A stretch of DNA of 64,000 nt from Stenotrophomonas sp. SAU14A_NAIMI4_8 (GTDB taxonomy: Bacteria > Pseudomonadota > Gammaproteobacteria > Xanthomonadales > Xanthomonadaceae). The notes below the pieces were generated by a model, which saw only the letters and a list, made by a program, of their open reading frames with translations, was not told where the DNA came from and searched no databases. The DNA lies in contig NZ_CP025999.1 in assembly GCF_003086695.1 (NCBI RefSeq), positions 856,820 to 920,819 on the forward strand, in the 5' to 3' direction. Positions 8,871 through 19,350 of the stretch are shown in pieces; the stretch's first letter is position 1; the number at the start of each line of letters is the position of its first letter. Both the position numbers and the translations under genes were made by a program.

Positions 8871-9809
8871 TCATCCTGGGCGCGCCGCAGCGGCCCCCTG
8901 CAGCAGGGTCTGCACGTGCGCCACGCTGCATTCGGCCAGCGCCTGCAGGTCGTAGCCGCCTTCCAGCATGGACACCACGCGGCCGGCCCCATGGCGCCGC
9001 GCCAGCGCATGCAGTTCGCCGGTGATCCAGGCGAAATCCTCGGTTTCCAGCATCAGGTCCGCCTGCGGGTCGCGCAGGTGGGCATCGAAACCGGCCGAAA
9101 TCAGCAGCAGCTGCGGGCGGAAGTCGTCGATGGCCGGCAGCATCTCGTCGGCCCAGACGTTGCGGAAGCGGAAGCCACCGCTGCCCGGCGGCAGCAGGAT
9201 GTTCATCAGGTTGCCGGCGCCACGGTCGCGGCGCAGGCCCGAGTTGGGGAACAGGCCGGCTTGGTGGGTGCTGTAGTACGACACCCGCGCGTCGTGCTGG
9301 AAGATGTCCTGGGTGCCGTTGCCGTGGTGCACGTCGAAGTCGACCACGGCAATCCGTTCCAGCCCGTGGCGGTCGCGCGCGTAGGCGGCGGCGATGGCGA
9401 TGTTGTTGAGCAGGCAGAAGCCCATGGCCGTACTGCTGGTGGCATGGTGGCCCGGCGGCCGCACCGCGCAGAACGCCAGCGGGTCATCGCCCAGCATCAC
9501 CGCGTCCACCGCGGCCACGCCAGCACCGGCGGCGTGCACGGCGGCGCTGGCCGAACCGGGCGAGGTCCAGGTGTCCATGTCCAGCTGGCGCAGCGGCAGG
9601 GTCTGCGGCTGCAGCACGAAGTCGAGCAGGGCGCTGTCGTGGACCCGGCTCAGCTCGCCGAACTTGGCCGGCGGGGCCTGCTGCCAGTCCAGTTGGCCGG
9701 GGAAGGCCTGCTGCAGGGCGTCGAGCACCACCTGCAGCCGTTGCGGGCATTCGGGATGGCCCGGGCCCGGGTCGTGCAGCAGGCAGGACGGATGAGTGAA
9801 GACCTGCAC
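8871..9809 (-). CDS. histone deacetylase-like (class II HDAC / acetoin utilisation) amidohydrolase
   Basis: A zinc-dependent deacetylase of the arginase/HDAC fold; bacterial members remove acetyl groups from polyamines or small molecules, and the substrate here is unknown. 312 residues from a GTG start. Motifs: RPPGHHAT with the two active-site histidines, GFCLLNNIAIAA, and the zinc-binding DFDVHHGNGTQ; SAGFDAHLRDPQ and MLEGGYDLQAL complete the site. The GTG at 9809 follows the adenosyltransferase stop by four bases; an upstream ATG (9860) would overlap that gene by about 50 bases. Its stop lies close to or overlapping the lptD start. Confidence 0.9.
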   Translation of the reverse strand: MQVFTHPSCLLHDPGPGHPECPQRLQVVLDALQQAFPGQLDWQQAPPAKFGELSRVHDSALLDFVLQPQTLPLRQLDMDTWTSPGSASAAVHAAGAGVAAVDAVMLGDDPLAFCAVRPPGHHATSSTAMGFCLLNNIAIAAAYARDRHGLERIAVVDFDVHHGNGTQDIFQHDARVSYYSTHQAGLFPNSGLRRDRGAGNLMNILLPPGSGGFRFRNVWADEMLPAIDDFRPQLLLISAGFDAHLRDPQADLMLETEDFAWITGELHALARRHGAGRVVSMLEGGYDLQALAECSVAHVQTLLQGAAAARPG

Positions 9810-9813
9810 GGGC

Positions 9814-10368
9814 TCAGGCCTGCCGGTGCTGTGGTTGCCACAGCGCTTCGCCGTGGCCATCGGCGCGGGCCAGTACCCGTGCCAGCACGAACAGCAGGTC
9901 CGACAGGCGGTTGAGGTAGTGCAGGGCTTCGCCGCGCACGGCCTGCGCCCGGGCCAGACTGACCGTTTCGCGCTCGGCGCGGCGCACGATGGTGCGGGCC
10001 AGGTGGCAGCGCGCCGCCGCCTCGCCGCCCGCGGGCAGGATGAATTCCTTCAGCATGGGCAGGCCGGCGTTGTAATGGTCCAGCTGCTGTTCCAGCGCGG
10101 AAACGTCGGCGGCATGGATGGCTGCATGGCCAGGCACGCACAGCTCGGCGCCCAGATCGAACAGCTGGTGCTGCAGATGCACCACCAGCGCACGCACGTC
10201 GTCGGGCAGTGGCACGGCCAGCAGCAGCCCCAGGGCGGCATTGGCTTCGTCCACGGTGCCATAGGCGGCGACCCGCAGATCGTCCTTGGCCACCCGGCTG
10301 CCGTCGCCCAGCCCGGTGCTGCCGTCGTCGCCGGTGCGGGTGTAGATGCGCGAAAGCCGATGACCCAT
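9814..10368 (-). CDS. cob(I)yrinic acid a,c-diamide (corrinoid) adenosyltransferase, PduO type
   Basis: Transfers the adenosyl group of ATP to reduced corrinoid, giving adenosylcobalamin. 184 residues. PduO-type hallmarks: IYTRTGDDGSTGLGDGSRV at the N-terminus (ATP-binding loop), YGTVDEANAALG, and AERETVSLARAQ with YLNRLSDLLFVLAR near the C-terminus. No cobalamin biosynthesis genes are visible in the window, so it probably serves scavenged corrinoids. It sits between a membrane protein gene (8 bases upstream) and the HDAC-like gene, in the same direction. Confidence 0.93.
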   Translation of the reverse strand: MGHRLSRIYTRTGDDGSTGLGDGSRVAKDDLRVAAYGTVDEANAALGLLLAVPLPDDVRALVVHLQHQLFDLGAELCVPGHAAIHAADVSALEQQLDHYNAGLPMLKEFILPAGGEAAARCHLARTIVRRAERETVSLARAQAVRGEALHYLNRLSDLLFVLARVLARADGHGEALWQPQHRQA

Positions 10369-10376
10369 GCCGGTGC

Positions 10377-10961
10377 TCAGTGGTGGATGTCGCGGCGGGC
10401 CTGGTGCAGCTTCAGCATCTGCTCCGCGGCCAATTGCAGCGCGGCAGCCAGGGCCACGTAGATGGCGGTGGTGCGCAGGTACGGCCCGAACCACTGGGCG
10501 TAGTTCTGTGCCCAGCCGGCCAGGGTCGGTTCGGCCACGTTGCGGCTGGTCCAGTAGAACCCGCCCTGGGCCAGCAGGTGGCACAGCGCCACCGAGACCA
10601 CCAGCAGCGGCACGCCCTTGGCCAGTACCGACCAGTGTGCGCCGTGGTAGTTGTGGCCCAGCAGCAGGCCGCCGGCCCACAGCGAGAAATACGCCGGCAA
10701 CAGCAGCCAATAGCCCGGCGACACGCAGTAGTGCTGCCAGAAGTCGAGCCCCGCGCTGCGGATCACGATCCAGTCCACCAGCACGGCGAACACCATCAGC
10801 AGCGGGAACGCCCAGCGGGTCCAGCGGGCCAGATAGAAGCCGCCGATGAAGAACACGGCCCACGAGGCATCGGGGATGGCCGCGAAGTGGTTCACCCGGG
10901 TCGCCGCCAGCAGCAGCACAAGCACGGACAGGACAAAGGCGCGATGGGCGGTGTCGGACAT
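10377..10961 (-). CDS. polytopic membrane protein upstream of the corrinoid adenosyltransferase
   Basis: 194 residues with about five or six hydrophobic segments (for example AFVLSVLVLLLAAT, WAVFFIGGFYLA, FPLLMVFAVLVDWIVI, YWLLLPAYFSLWAGG, GVPLLVVSVALCHLL). I do not recognise a named family with certainty. The layout of early helices (RVNHFAAIPDASWAVFFIGG) recalls small substrate-specificity subunits of vitamin transporters, and the tight linkage to an adenosyltransferase makes a corrinoid role plausible, but that is inference. The start MSDTAHRAF is preferred over an ATG 11 codons upstream. Confidence 0.75.
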   Translation of the reverse strand: MSDTAHRAFVLSVLVLLLAATRVNHFAAIPDASWAVFFIGGFYLARWTRWAFPLLMVFAVLVDWIVIRSAGLDFWQHYCVSPGYWLLLPAYFSLWAGGLLLGHNYHGAHWSVLAKGVPLLVVSVALCHLLAQGGFYWTSRNVAEPTLAGWAQNYAQWFGPYLRTTAIYVALAAALQLAAEQMLKLHQARRDIHH

Positions 10962-11070
10962 GGCGAAGACCCGTGGGGCGGATTCAGCTTCCATTCTAGC
11001 CCGCCGCGCGGCCCTGCGCAGGCGCGGCGTGTCGGGTCTGGACGGGGCGGCGAGCGCGTATCATGGGCCC

Positions 11071-12279
11071 ATGAGTGAACGACATGACGTGCTGATCGTC
11101 GGTGGCGGTCTGGTCGGGGCCAGCCTGGCCATCGCCCTGGACCGGCTGGGCCGCAACGTAGCGCTGCTGGAAGCCAGCCCGGCCGGTGAACTGCCGGCGG
11201 TGTTCGACCAGCGCAATCTCAGTTTCGCCGCGGCCACCGTGAACGCACTGAACGCGTTGGGGGTGATGCAGAAGCTGGCGATGCCGCCGGGGCCGATCCG
11301 GCGCATCCACGTCAGCCGCGCCGGCGACTTTGGCCGCGTGCAGATGGATGCGGCCGATTACGACCGGCCGTGGTTCGGCCAGGTGGTGGTGGCCCGCGAC
11401 TTCGGCCAGGCGCTGGAGGCGCGGCTGCAGGAACTGCCGCAGCTGCAGCGCTACCGCCCGATGCGTTTCATCGGCCTGGGTGCGGTGGTCGACGGTTACC
11501 GGCAGGTCCATGTGGCTGACGATGCGGGCGAGCGCGTGCTGCTGGCCCGGCTGGTGGTGGGGGCCGATGGCACCGCCAGTGGCGTGCGCGATGCGCTGGG
11601 CATTGCGGTGGACCGCCATGATTTCCAGCAGACCCTGTTCGTGGCCCGCGTGCGCAGCCAGCGCGCGCCCGATGGCAGCGCGTGGGAACGTTTCACCGAT
11701 ACCGGCCCGACGGCGCTGCTGCCGCGCGGCGACCGCCACTTCGGCTGCGTGCACGGGGTGGCCCGCGACCAGGCCGAGGCGGTGATGGCGCTGGACGATA
11801 TGGCCTGGCTGCAACGCCTGCAGCACACGCTGGGCTGGCGCGCCGGGCGCCTGCTGGAATCGGGCCCGCGCAGCGCCTACCCGCTGGTGCAGGTACTGGC
11901 GCGCGCGCTGGTGGGCGAACGCGCGGTGCTGCTGGGCAACGCCGCGCAGACCATCCACCCGTTGGGTGCGCAGGGCTTCAACCTGGGCCTGCGCGACGCG
12001 CTCACCCTGGCGGAGCTGCTGGAAGCGGCCGATGAAGATGCGGGCAGTGACGCGCTGCTGCGGGCCTATGTGGCTCGGCGCGCGGACGACCGGCAGCAGA
12101 CGGTGGCGTTTTCCGGTGGCCTGGCGCGGCTGACCAGCAATCCGGCACCGCTGCTGCGCCCGCTGCGCAGCCTGGGCCTGGTGGCGGCACAACGCGCCTC
12201 GGTGCAGTCGATGCTGGTAGGCGGTGCCATGGGCTTCCGGGGTGACGTACCGCGCCTGTGCCGTGGGGAGGCTGCATGA
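11071..12279 (+). CDS. ubiH: 2-octaprenyl-6-methoxyphenol hydroxylase-type FAD monooxygenase
   Basis: Aromatic-ring hydroxylase of ubiquinone biosynthesis. 402 residues. The FAD dinucleotide fold is LIVGGGLVGASLAIAL at the N-terminus, the DG motif is LVVGADGTASGVRDAL in the middle, and the C-terminal FAD motif is LLGNAAQTIHPLGAQGFNLGLRDA (landmark residues G-N-A and H-P; in UbiH an N replaces the D of other members, which favours the ubiH assignment). The next family member begins in a four-base ATGA overlap, so the two are coupled. Confidence 0.9.
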   Translation: MSERHDVLIVGGGLVGASLAIALDRLGRNVALLEASPAGELPAVFDQRNLSFAAATVNALNALGVMQKLAMPPGPIRRIHVSRAGDFGRVQMDAADYDRPWFGQVVVARDFGQALEARLQELPQLQRYRPMRFIGLGAVVDGYRQVHVADDAGERVLLARLVVGADGTASGVRDALGIAVDRHDFQQTLFVARVRSQRAPDGSAWERFTDTGPTALLPRGDRHFGCVHGVARDQAEAVMALDDMAWLQRLQHTLGWRAGRLLESGPRSAYPLVQVLARALVGERAVLLGNAAQTIHPLGAQGFNLGLRDALTLAELLEAADEDAGSDALLRAYVARRADDRQQTVAFSGGLARLTSNPAPLLRPLRSLGLVAAQRASVQSMLVGGAMGFRGDVPRLCRGEAA

Positions 12280-13457
12280 GCCGACGCATGCGACTGGATG
12301 TAGCCGTGGTGGGCGGCGGCGTTGTCGGCGCCGCGTGTGCACTGGCGCTGGCCGATGCCGGACTGTCGGTCGCCCTGGTCGAAGGCCGTGAGCCGCCGGC
12401 CTGGCAGGCCGCGCAACCGGATCTGCGGGTGTTCGCCTTCGCCGCCGACAACGTGCAGCTGCTGCAGCGCCTCGGCGTCTGGCCGGCCATTGCACAGGCG
12501 CGTGCCTGGCCCTACCGGCGCATGCAGGTGTGGGATGCGGCCGGCGGCGATGACCTGCTGTTCGACGCAGACCGCTTCGGTCGGCGCGAGCTGGGGTTCA
12601 TTGTCGAGAACGCGTTGCTGCAGGATCGCCTGTGGGCGGCATTGCCGGCGGCGGGCGTGCAGCTGCATTGCCCGGCGCGGGTCGAAGCGCTGGAACAGGA
12701 CGACGAAGGCGTACGCCTGCGGCTGGATGATGGGCGTCGGGTGGATGCCGCGCTGGCCGTGGCTGCCGATGGTGCCGATTCCACCCTGCGCCGCTTGGCC
12801 GGGATCGAGGTGGAATCGCACGATTATCACCAGCGCGGGGTGGTGGCTTACGTGGACAGCGCGCTGCCCAACCGGGCCACGGCCTGGCAGCGTTTCCTGC
12901 CGACCGGTCCGCTGGCCCTGCTGCCGGTGGCCGAGCGCCGCAGTTCGATCGTGTGGACCCTGCCGGAAGACGAGGCGGCACGCGTGCTGGCGCTGGACGA
13001 CGCCGCGTTCAACCGCGAGCTGACCCGCGCCTTTGCCGGCCGCCTGGGCGAACTGCGCCTGGCCTCGGCGCGCGCGGCGTTCCCGCTGCGCCGGCAGCTG
13101 GCCCGCCACTATGTGTCCGGTCGCGTGCTGGCGCTGGGCGATGCGGCGCACGTGGTGCACCCACTGGCGGGGCAGGGGGTGAACCTGGGCCTGCGCGACG
13201 TGGCCGCCCTGCAGCAATGGCTGGCGCCCTCGGCCGAGCGCCGTGGCCAGCCGCGCCTGTCGCCGCAGCGGTTGCAGCGCTGGGCGCGGGAACGGCGCAG
13301 TGACAACCAGATCGCCGCCTACAGTTTCGATGCGATCAACCGGCTGTTTTCCAACGACGAAATGCACCTGACCCTGGCCCGCGGCCGCGCGCTGGGCTGC
13401 GTGGGCAAGTGGCCGCCGGTGGTACAGGCATTCTGGAAGCGCGCCGCCGGCGTCTGA
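12276..13457 (+). CDS. UbiH/UbiF/VisC-family FAD-dependent ubiquinone hydroxylase
   Basis: Second flavin monooxygenase of the pair, 393 residues. N-terminal VAVVGGGVVGAACALAL, middle VAADGADSTLRRLAG and C-terminal LGDAAHVVHPLAGQG motifs are intact. It is clearly a paralogue of the preceding UbiH but carries GDAAH where the first has GNAAQ. Which ring position it hydroxylates (UbiF or UbiI type) cannot be told from sequence alone. Translation probably couples to ubiH through the ATGA overlap. The stop is followed directly by the 151-bp tandem array. Confidence 0.88.
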   Translation: MSRRMRLDVAVVGGGVVGAACALALADAGLSVALVEGREPPAWQAAQPDLRVFAFAADNVQLLQRLGVWPAIAQARAWPYRRMQVWDAAGGDDLLFDADRFGRRELGFIVENALLQDRLWAALPAAGVQLHCPARVEALEQDDEGVRLRLDDGRRVDAALAVAADGADSTLRRLAGIEVESHDYHQRGVVAYVDSALPNRATAWQRFLPTGPLALLPVAERRSSIVWTLPEDEAARVLALDDAAFNRELTRAFAGRLGELRLASARAAFPLRRQLARHYVSGRVLALGDAAHVVHPLAGQGVNLGLRDVAALQQWLAPSAERRGQPRLSPQRLQRWARERRSDNQIAAYSFDAINRLFSNDEMHLTLARGRALGCVGKWPPVVQAFWKRAAGV

Positions 13458-14280
13458 ACGGCACGTCGCTCTGGCACCTACCCACCGCGCGGTGCGTTGC
13501 CTTGGCACCTACCAACTGCGCGGTACGTTGCCCTGGCACCCACCGACCGCGCGGTACGCCGCTCTGGTAGGTGCCAACCTTGGTTGGCACGTCTGTCAGG
13601 CAACGTCGGCCCAGATGGGGCGAAGGTGTTTCCGAGGTTGTGCCAACCAAGGTTGGCACCTACCAACTGCGCGGTGCGTTGCCTTGGCACCCACCGACCG
13701 CGCGGTACGCCGCTCTGGTAGGTGCCAACCTTGGTTGGCACGTCTGTCAGGCAACGTCGGCCCAGATGGGGCGAAGGCGTTTCAGAGGTTGTGCCAACCA
13801 AGGTTGGCACCTACCAACTGCGCGGTACGTTGCTCTGGCACCCACCCACCGCGCGGTACGCCGCTCTGGTAGGTGCCAACCTTGGTTGGCACGTCTGTCA
13901 GGCAACGTCAGCCCAGATGGGGCGAAGGTGTTTGCGAGGTTGTGCCAACCAAGGTTGGCACCTACCGACTGCGCGGTACGTTGCCCTGGCACCCACCGAC
14001 CGCGCGGTACGCCGCTCTGGTAGGTGCCAACCTTGGTTGGCACGTCTGTCAGGCAACGTCGGCCCAGATGGGGCGAAGGTGTTTCCGAGGTTGTGCCAAC
14101 CAAGGTTGGCACCTACCGACTGCGCGGTGCGTTGCCTTGGCACCCACCGACCGCGCGGTACGCCGCTCTGGTAGGTGCCAACCTTGGTTGGCACGTCTGT
14201 CAGGCAACGTCGGCCCAGATGGGGCGAAGGTGTTTGCGAGGTTGTGCCAACCAAGGTTGGCACCTACCTACCGCGCGGTG
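13458..14280. repeat. tandem array of 151-bp units, each with two opposed GTAG palindromes
   Basis: Five copies begin at 13566, 13717, 13868, 14019 and 14170, exactly 151 bases apart, preceded by a partial unit and two shorter fragments. Each unit opens with GGTAGGTGCCAACCTTGG and ends with the same sequence inverted, and within each half the TGCCAACCttGGTTGGCA core is itself a palindrome. Between units sits a spacer with CCGCGCGGT-type palindromes. Copies differ at only a few positions. The array fills the whole gap between convergent genes. Because 151 is not a multiple of three, the open frames in it are artefacts. Confidence 0.95.
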
Positions 14281-14286
14281 TGCGCC

Positions 14287-15354
14287 TCAGCGCAGCGGCG
14301 AGGCCAGCACCGTGATCTCTTCACGGTCGTGGTACAGCTGCTTGGCCCGTACCACCAGCGGCTTGCCCGCCTGTTCCTGGAACAGGTCCAGGCACAACCG
14401 CGTCTCGTCCCAGCGCTTCTTCATCGGCAGCTTCAGGTTGAAGATCGCGTGCCGGCACCAGCCTTCGCGGAACCAGGTGGCCATGCGTTCGGCCACGCGG
14501 CGCGGCTGTTCGACCATGTCGCAGACCATCCAGTCCAGCGCCTGGTCCGGGTGCCAGTGGAAGCCGTCGGCGCGCAGGTGTTCGACCAGCCCGGTGTCCA
14601 GCACGTGCTGGCGCAGCGGGCCATTGTCGATGCTGAGCACATGCACGTGCTGGCGGGTCAGCACCCAGGTCCAGCCGCCGGGGGCGGCACCGAGGTCAGC
14701 CGCGCGCATGCCTGGTTTCACCAGCGCCTCGCGCTCGTCCGGTGCCAGCAGGGTCAGCAGTGCCTCGTCCAGCTTCAGCGCCGAACGCGACGGGGCTTCC
14801 GGCAGCAGCTTCAGGCGCGGAATGCCCAACGCCCACGGCGCGCTGTCGGCCGGGTCGGCCACGCAGACGAACGCATGGGTGCCATCGACGAAGACCACAT
14901 GCAGCCGCGGCAGGCGCGGGTTCGGCTTGTCGGTCAGCTTGCCGGCCTTGCGCAGCGCCGGGCGCAACGCATTGCCGAACGCGCGGGCCAGGCCGGACAA
15001 CGGCTTGCCGGCATCCGAATCGGGGTGTTCCACCCACAGATCGCCGAAGCGCGGCGCATCGGCCAGCACCTCCAGCATCGGGGTGATGCGGTCGCTCGGG
15101 TCCAGCTGCGGCAGCTCGGCCAGTACCACCAGCTTCTGCCGCGCGAAGATCAGTTCGCGCCACGGCAGGCGCGGGGCCAGCGCGGCAGCTTCGTCGCACA
15201 TGAACAGCACGTAGCCGTCATTGCGCTGGGCGCGTGCATAGCCGGCGAAACCAGCCTGGCCGGCGCGGTGCTGCAGTTCGCCGGCCAGCTCGGGCTCGAA
15301 GCCCTGCCGGCACAGGCAGAGCAGGCCGATTCCGGTCTCAGTAACGGGTGCCAT
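14287..15354 (-). CDS. rlmM: 23S rRNA (cytidine2498-2'-O)-methyltransferase
   Basis: Methylates the ribose of C2498 in 23S rRNA before subunit assembly. 355 residues: an N-terminal THUMP-like RNA-binding part (GLLCLCRQGFEPELAGEL), and a C-terminal Rossmann methyltransferase with AADLGAAPGGWTWVL as SAM motif and the K-D-K-type catalytic residues in VCDMVEQP and NLKLPMKKRW. The start is placed at MAPVTETG by comparison with RlmM lengths; it overlaps the end of the deaminase gene by 17 bases. Its 3' end abuts the 151-bp array. Confidence 0.94.
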   Translation of the reverse strand: MAPVTETGIGLLCLCRQGFEPELAGELQHRAGQAGFAGYARAQRNDGYVLFMCDEAAALAPRLPWRELIFARQKLVVLAELPQLDPSDRITPMLEVLADAPRFGDLWVEHPDSDAGKPLSGLARAFGNALRPALRKAGKLTDKPNPRLPRLHVVFVDGTHAFVCVADPADSAPWALGIPRLKLLPEAPSRSALKLDEALLTLLAPDEREALVKPGMRAADLGAAPGGWTWVLTRQHVHVLSIDNGPLRQHVLDTGLVEHLRADGFHWHPDQALDWMVCDMVEQPRRVAERMATWFREGWCRHAIFNLKLPMKKRWDETRLCLDLFQEQAGKPLVVRAKQLYHDREEITVLASPLR

Positions 15355-15898
15355 CGACTTCCCCATAGGCACGCAGCACGCTGCGCGCGGCATCGCGGTT
15401 CAGGCCCTGCACCACTTCAATGCCGCGCTTGTTCAGCTCGCCCACCCAGTCGGCCGGCAGCGGGCCTTCGTCGAACGGGGTCAGTTCTTCCACGTCGGCC
15501 GAGCTGGCACCGATCAGCAGGCGGTCAATGCCGGCCCACACGGTGGCGCCGTAGCACTGGCAGCACGGCTGCGAGCTGGTGGCCAGGGTGACCGGCGACA
15601 GCACCGCGTTCAGGCGCGGGGTCTGCAGGCGCTGCTGGGCCAGCATGTAGGCCATGTTTTCGGCGTGGGCCAACGAGGTGGCGTGCGGCACGACGCGGTT
15701 CACGCCGGCGGCGATCACCTTGTCATCGGGGCCGAACACGACGGCGCCGAACGGGCCGCCACTGGCGTGTTCGACATTCAGCCGCGACAGCTCGATCGCC
15801 AGTGCGACCTTGGCCTCGTCGCCCGGATAGCGACGATCCAGGTCGATCTGGTCGTGGATCCAGGCGGGAAGGGTCAGGTGGACTTGCGCGTACAGCAT
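15338..15898 (-). CDS. nucleoside/cytidine deaminase-family protein
   Basis: Zinc-dependent deaminase fold, 186 residues. The zinc and proton-shuttle motif is LAHAENMAY (HAE), and the second part is SQPCCQCYGATVW (P-C-x-x-C with C-C-Q-C). GGPFGAVVFGPD and VVPHATSLAH are typical of the guanine/cytosine/tRNA-adenosine deaminase superfamily, but the spacing and the C-terminal extension (about 50 residues) do not identify the substrate; a free-base or nucleoside deaminase is most likely. Start MLYAQVHL chosen over an ATG 14 codons upstream. Upstream of and overlapping rlmM. Confidence 0.85.
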   Translation of the reverse strand: MLYAQVHLTLPAWIHDQIDLDRRYPGDEAKVALAIELSRLNVEHASGGPFGAVVFGPDDKVIAAGVNRVVPHATSLAHAENMAYMLAQQRLQTPRLNAVLSPVTLATSSQPCCQCYGATVWAGIDRLLIGASSADVEELTPFDEGPLPADWVGELNKRGIEVVQGLNRDAARSVLRAYGEVDGTRY

Positions 15899-15994
15899 CG
15901 CGGGGGTGCCTCGTAGGGTGGAAAGGTGGGGCAGGAACAACAGCCGGCGCGCAGTGTAGCCGCAGCGGCATGCAGCGGGGGTGTCGGCGCGGGA

Positions 15995-16732
15995 TCAGGC
16001 GTCGGTTTCGGCGTCGGTGTCGGTGCGGATCACCACGTACTGCTTGCGGAACTCCAGCCCGGCCTGCGGCCAGCGCGCCGCGTAGGCGCGCAGCAGGGGC
16101 AGGGCGGCGGGGAAGTCATGGCCGTTCACCCGGCAGTCGGCCTCGCACTGGCCGTCGGCATCGCGCGAGGCGAACAGGCGGATGCCGAGGAACTGGCGGG
16201 TCTTCAGCAGATCGTTGAACGCCTCCAGGCTCTGGGTGAACAGGCAGCAGGGGCAGGAGCCGTGGTCGTCCTCGCTGCAGGCCGCTGCTTCATCGCGGGG
16301 TTCACTGCGGTAGTGGGCCAGCGGCCCCAGCACCACCGCGCGCGCCAGCGCCGTGCCGGTTTCTTCGGCCGGGTAGCGCAGGGTCAGCATCTGCAGTTCC
16401 GGCGCATCGTCGGCGCCGATGGCCGCCTGCAGGGTGGCCAGGTCGACCCGCACCCAGTTCTCGAAGCCGGACAGCACTGCATCCTGCTCGCTGTCGCCGG
16501 CGGCGTGCTGGTACTCGAACAGACCGTCGGCGAACAGTTCCGGATGGCGTACCTCGATCACCGTGGAGGTCTGCCAGCCGCCATTGTCGCGCGCGTTCGA
16601 CGCAACGCCATGCGCCACCAGGCGCAGGCCGCTGTCCAGCACCAGCTCGGTGCCGTCGACGGTGCAGGCGATGTCGCGGCCCTGCAGGACCTGCATCAGC
16701 AGGGGAAGAAACGGGTTGGCGGTAGCAGTCAT
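15995..16732 (-). CDS. uncharacterised soluble protein with a Cys-rich CPCCLFT motif
   Basis: 245 residues, no signal peptide or membrane segment. A central cluster, DDHGSCPCCLFTQSLEAF, contains three cysteines in a CxCC arrangement, with two more in GQCEADCRVNG, suggesting metal binding or a redox site. It may belong to the DUF6348 group, which I recall only from memory and cannot verify. Same strand and direction as the membrane protein gene upstream (gap about 30 bases), so a two-gene unit is likely. Function unknown. Confidence 0.75.
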   Translation of the reverse strand: MTATANPFLPLLMQVLQGRDIACTVDGTELVLDSGLRLVAHGVASNARDNGGWQTSTVIEVRHPELFADGLFEYQHAAGDSEQDAVLSGFENWVRVDLATLQAAIGADDAPELQMLTLRYPAEETGTALARAVVLGPLAHYRSEPRDEAAACSEDDHGSCPCCLFTQSLEAFNDLLKTRQFLGIRLFASRDADGQCEADCRVNGHDFPAALPLLRAYAARWPQAGLEFRKQYVVIRTDTDAETDA

Positions 16733-16763
16733 GTCAGGCCTGTCAGTGAAAGGGGGGCAGCGG

Positions 16764-17423
16764 TCACAGCGCATCGCGTTCGGCGCGATAGCGCTGCGCC
16801 TGTGCCTGCTGTTGCGGGTCATCGCCATGGTCGCGCAGCCAGGTATCCAGCTCGCGACGGTAATCGGCGCGGAAGGCGGGGTTGCCCGGGCTGAACTGCA
16901 GCCTGCGTGCAGCCACCTCCACCCGCTCGCGTGCGCGTGCGCGTGACTGGGCAATCCCATGCGGCGATTCGTTGGTGAGGATCACGATGCTGCGCGGGAA
17001 GCCTGGCGCGTACTTCACCACGAAGGGCTGGCCCTGCGCGGGGATGCGGATCGCGTTTTCCAGCGGCCACAGCGAGATCGTGTTGGTATGGAACACCACG
17101 TCCACATCCTGGCCATCGGCGGTGTGCACCACTGCCTCGTAACGCCAGATATAGCGGTCGTTGAGGGTGGAACTGGTTTCCTCGGCCTTGACGATCACCG
17201 CCTCGCCACGCTCGCCGATCCCGTTCACCCAGGCCGCGTTGACGAACGAACCCAGGAACACGTTCAGCATCGCCAGCGGAAACATGGCGATGAGGTAGAG
17301 CGGGGTGCGCCGCCACCACGACAGCAGCCCGGCCAGCGCCATCAGCACCGGCAATGCCAGCAACGGGTGCTGGGACAGGAACCAGAGCAGGGCGGAGGGG
17401 GCGGCGGTCATTGTCGCGGGCAT
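16764..17423 (-). CDS. membrane-anchored protein of unknown function
   Basis: 219 residues. Two adjacent hydrophobic segments at the N-terminus (LLALPVLMALAGLLSWW and LYLIAMFPLAMLNVFLG) precede a soluble domain of beta character (AVIVKAEETSS, YEAVVHTADGQDVDVVFH, FVVKYAPGFPRSIVI), an arrangement reminiscent of DUF3592 proteins. The C-terminal 60 residues are charged and helical. A second ATG four codons downstream (17411) is also possible, because a strong hairpin (17424-17446) abuts the first. Function unknown. Confidence 0.72.
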   Translation of the reverse strand: MPATMTAAPSALLWFLSQHPLLALPVLMALAGLLSWWRRTPLYLIAMFPLAMLNVFLGSFVNAAWVNGIGERGEAVIVKAEETSSTLNDRYIWRYEAVVHTADGQDVDVVFHTNTISLWPLENAIRIPAQGQPFVVKYAPGFPRSIVILTNESPHGIAQSRARARERVEVAARRLQFSPGNPAFRADYRRELDTWLRDHGDDPQQQAQAQRYRAERDAL

Positions 17424-17446
17424 GCGGGCGCCGTCCTGGCGCCCGC
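17424..17446 (-). terminator. hairpin between glnS and the downstream membrane protein gene
   Basis: Perfect nine-base stem (GCGGGCGCC with GGCGCCCGC) around a five-base loop, in the 31-base gap after the glnS stop. There is no T-run following it on the minus strand, so it is a weak terminator or an RNA 3'-end stabiliser rather than a complete intrinsic terminator. Confidence 0.5.
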
Positions 17447-17454
17447 GCGGTTCC

Positions 17455-19203
<1,749 letters not shown>

Positions 19204-19350
19204 GAGTCTGGGGCGAAAAAAGGGCAGAAAGACCAACAGTCTAGCGCGTACCGGCCAGGGCTGCCGGGGTTTGCCGCCATGCCCGGCGGGCGCAGCGGCG
19301 CGATTCAGGCCCCGGGCGTATGCTGGAACCCTGCCCCGAGGAGCTGCCCC

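Noticed and set aside
13571..14174. Repeated open frames with [13 protein letters not shown] peptides within the 151-bp array
   Set aside because: They follow the DNA period of 151 bases, occur in several frames and on both strands, and have no ribosome-binding sites; artefacts of palindromic repeats.
13458..14280. Possible CRISPR array
   Set aside because: Regular repeats, but the whole 151-base unit including the spacer is conserved, the repeats are long palindromes and no cas genes are nearby.
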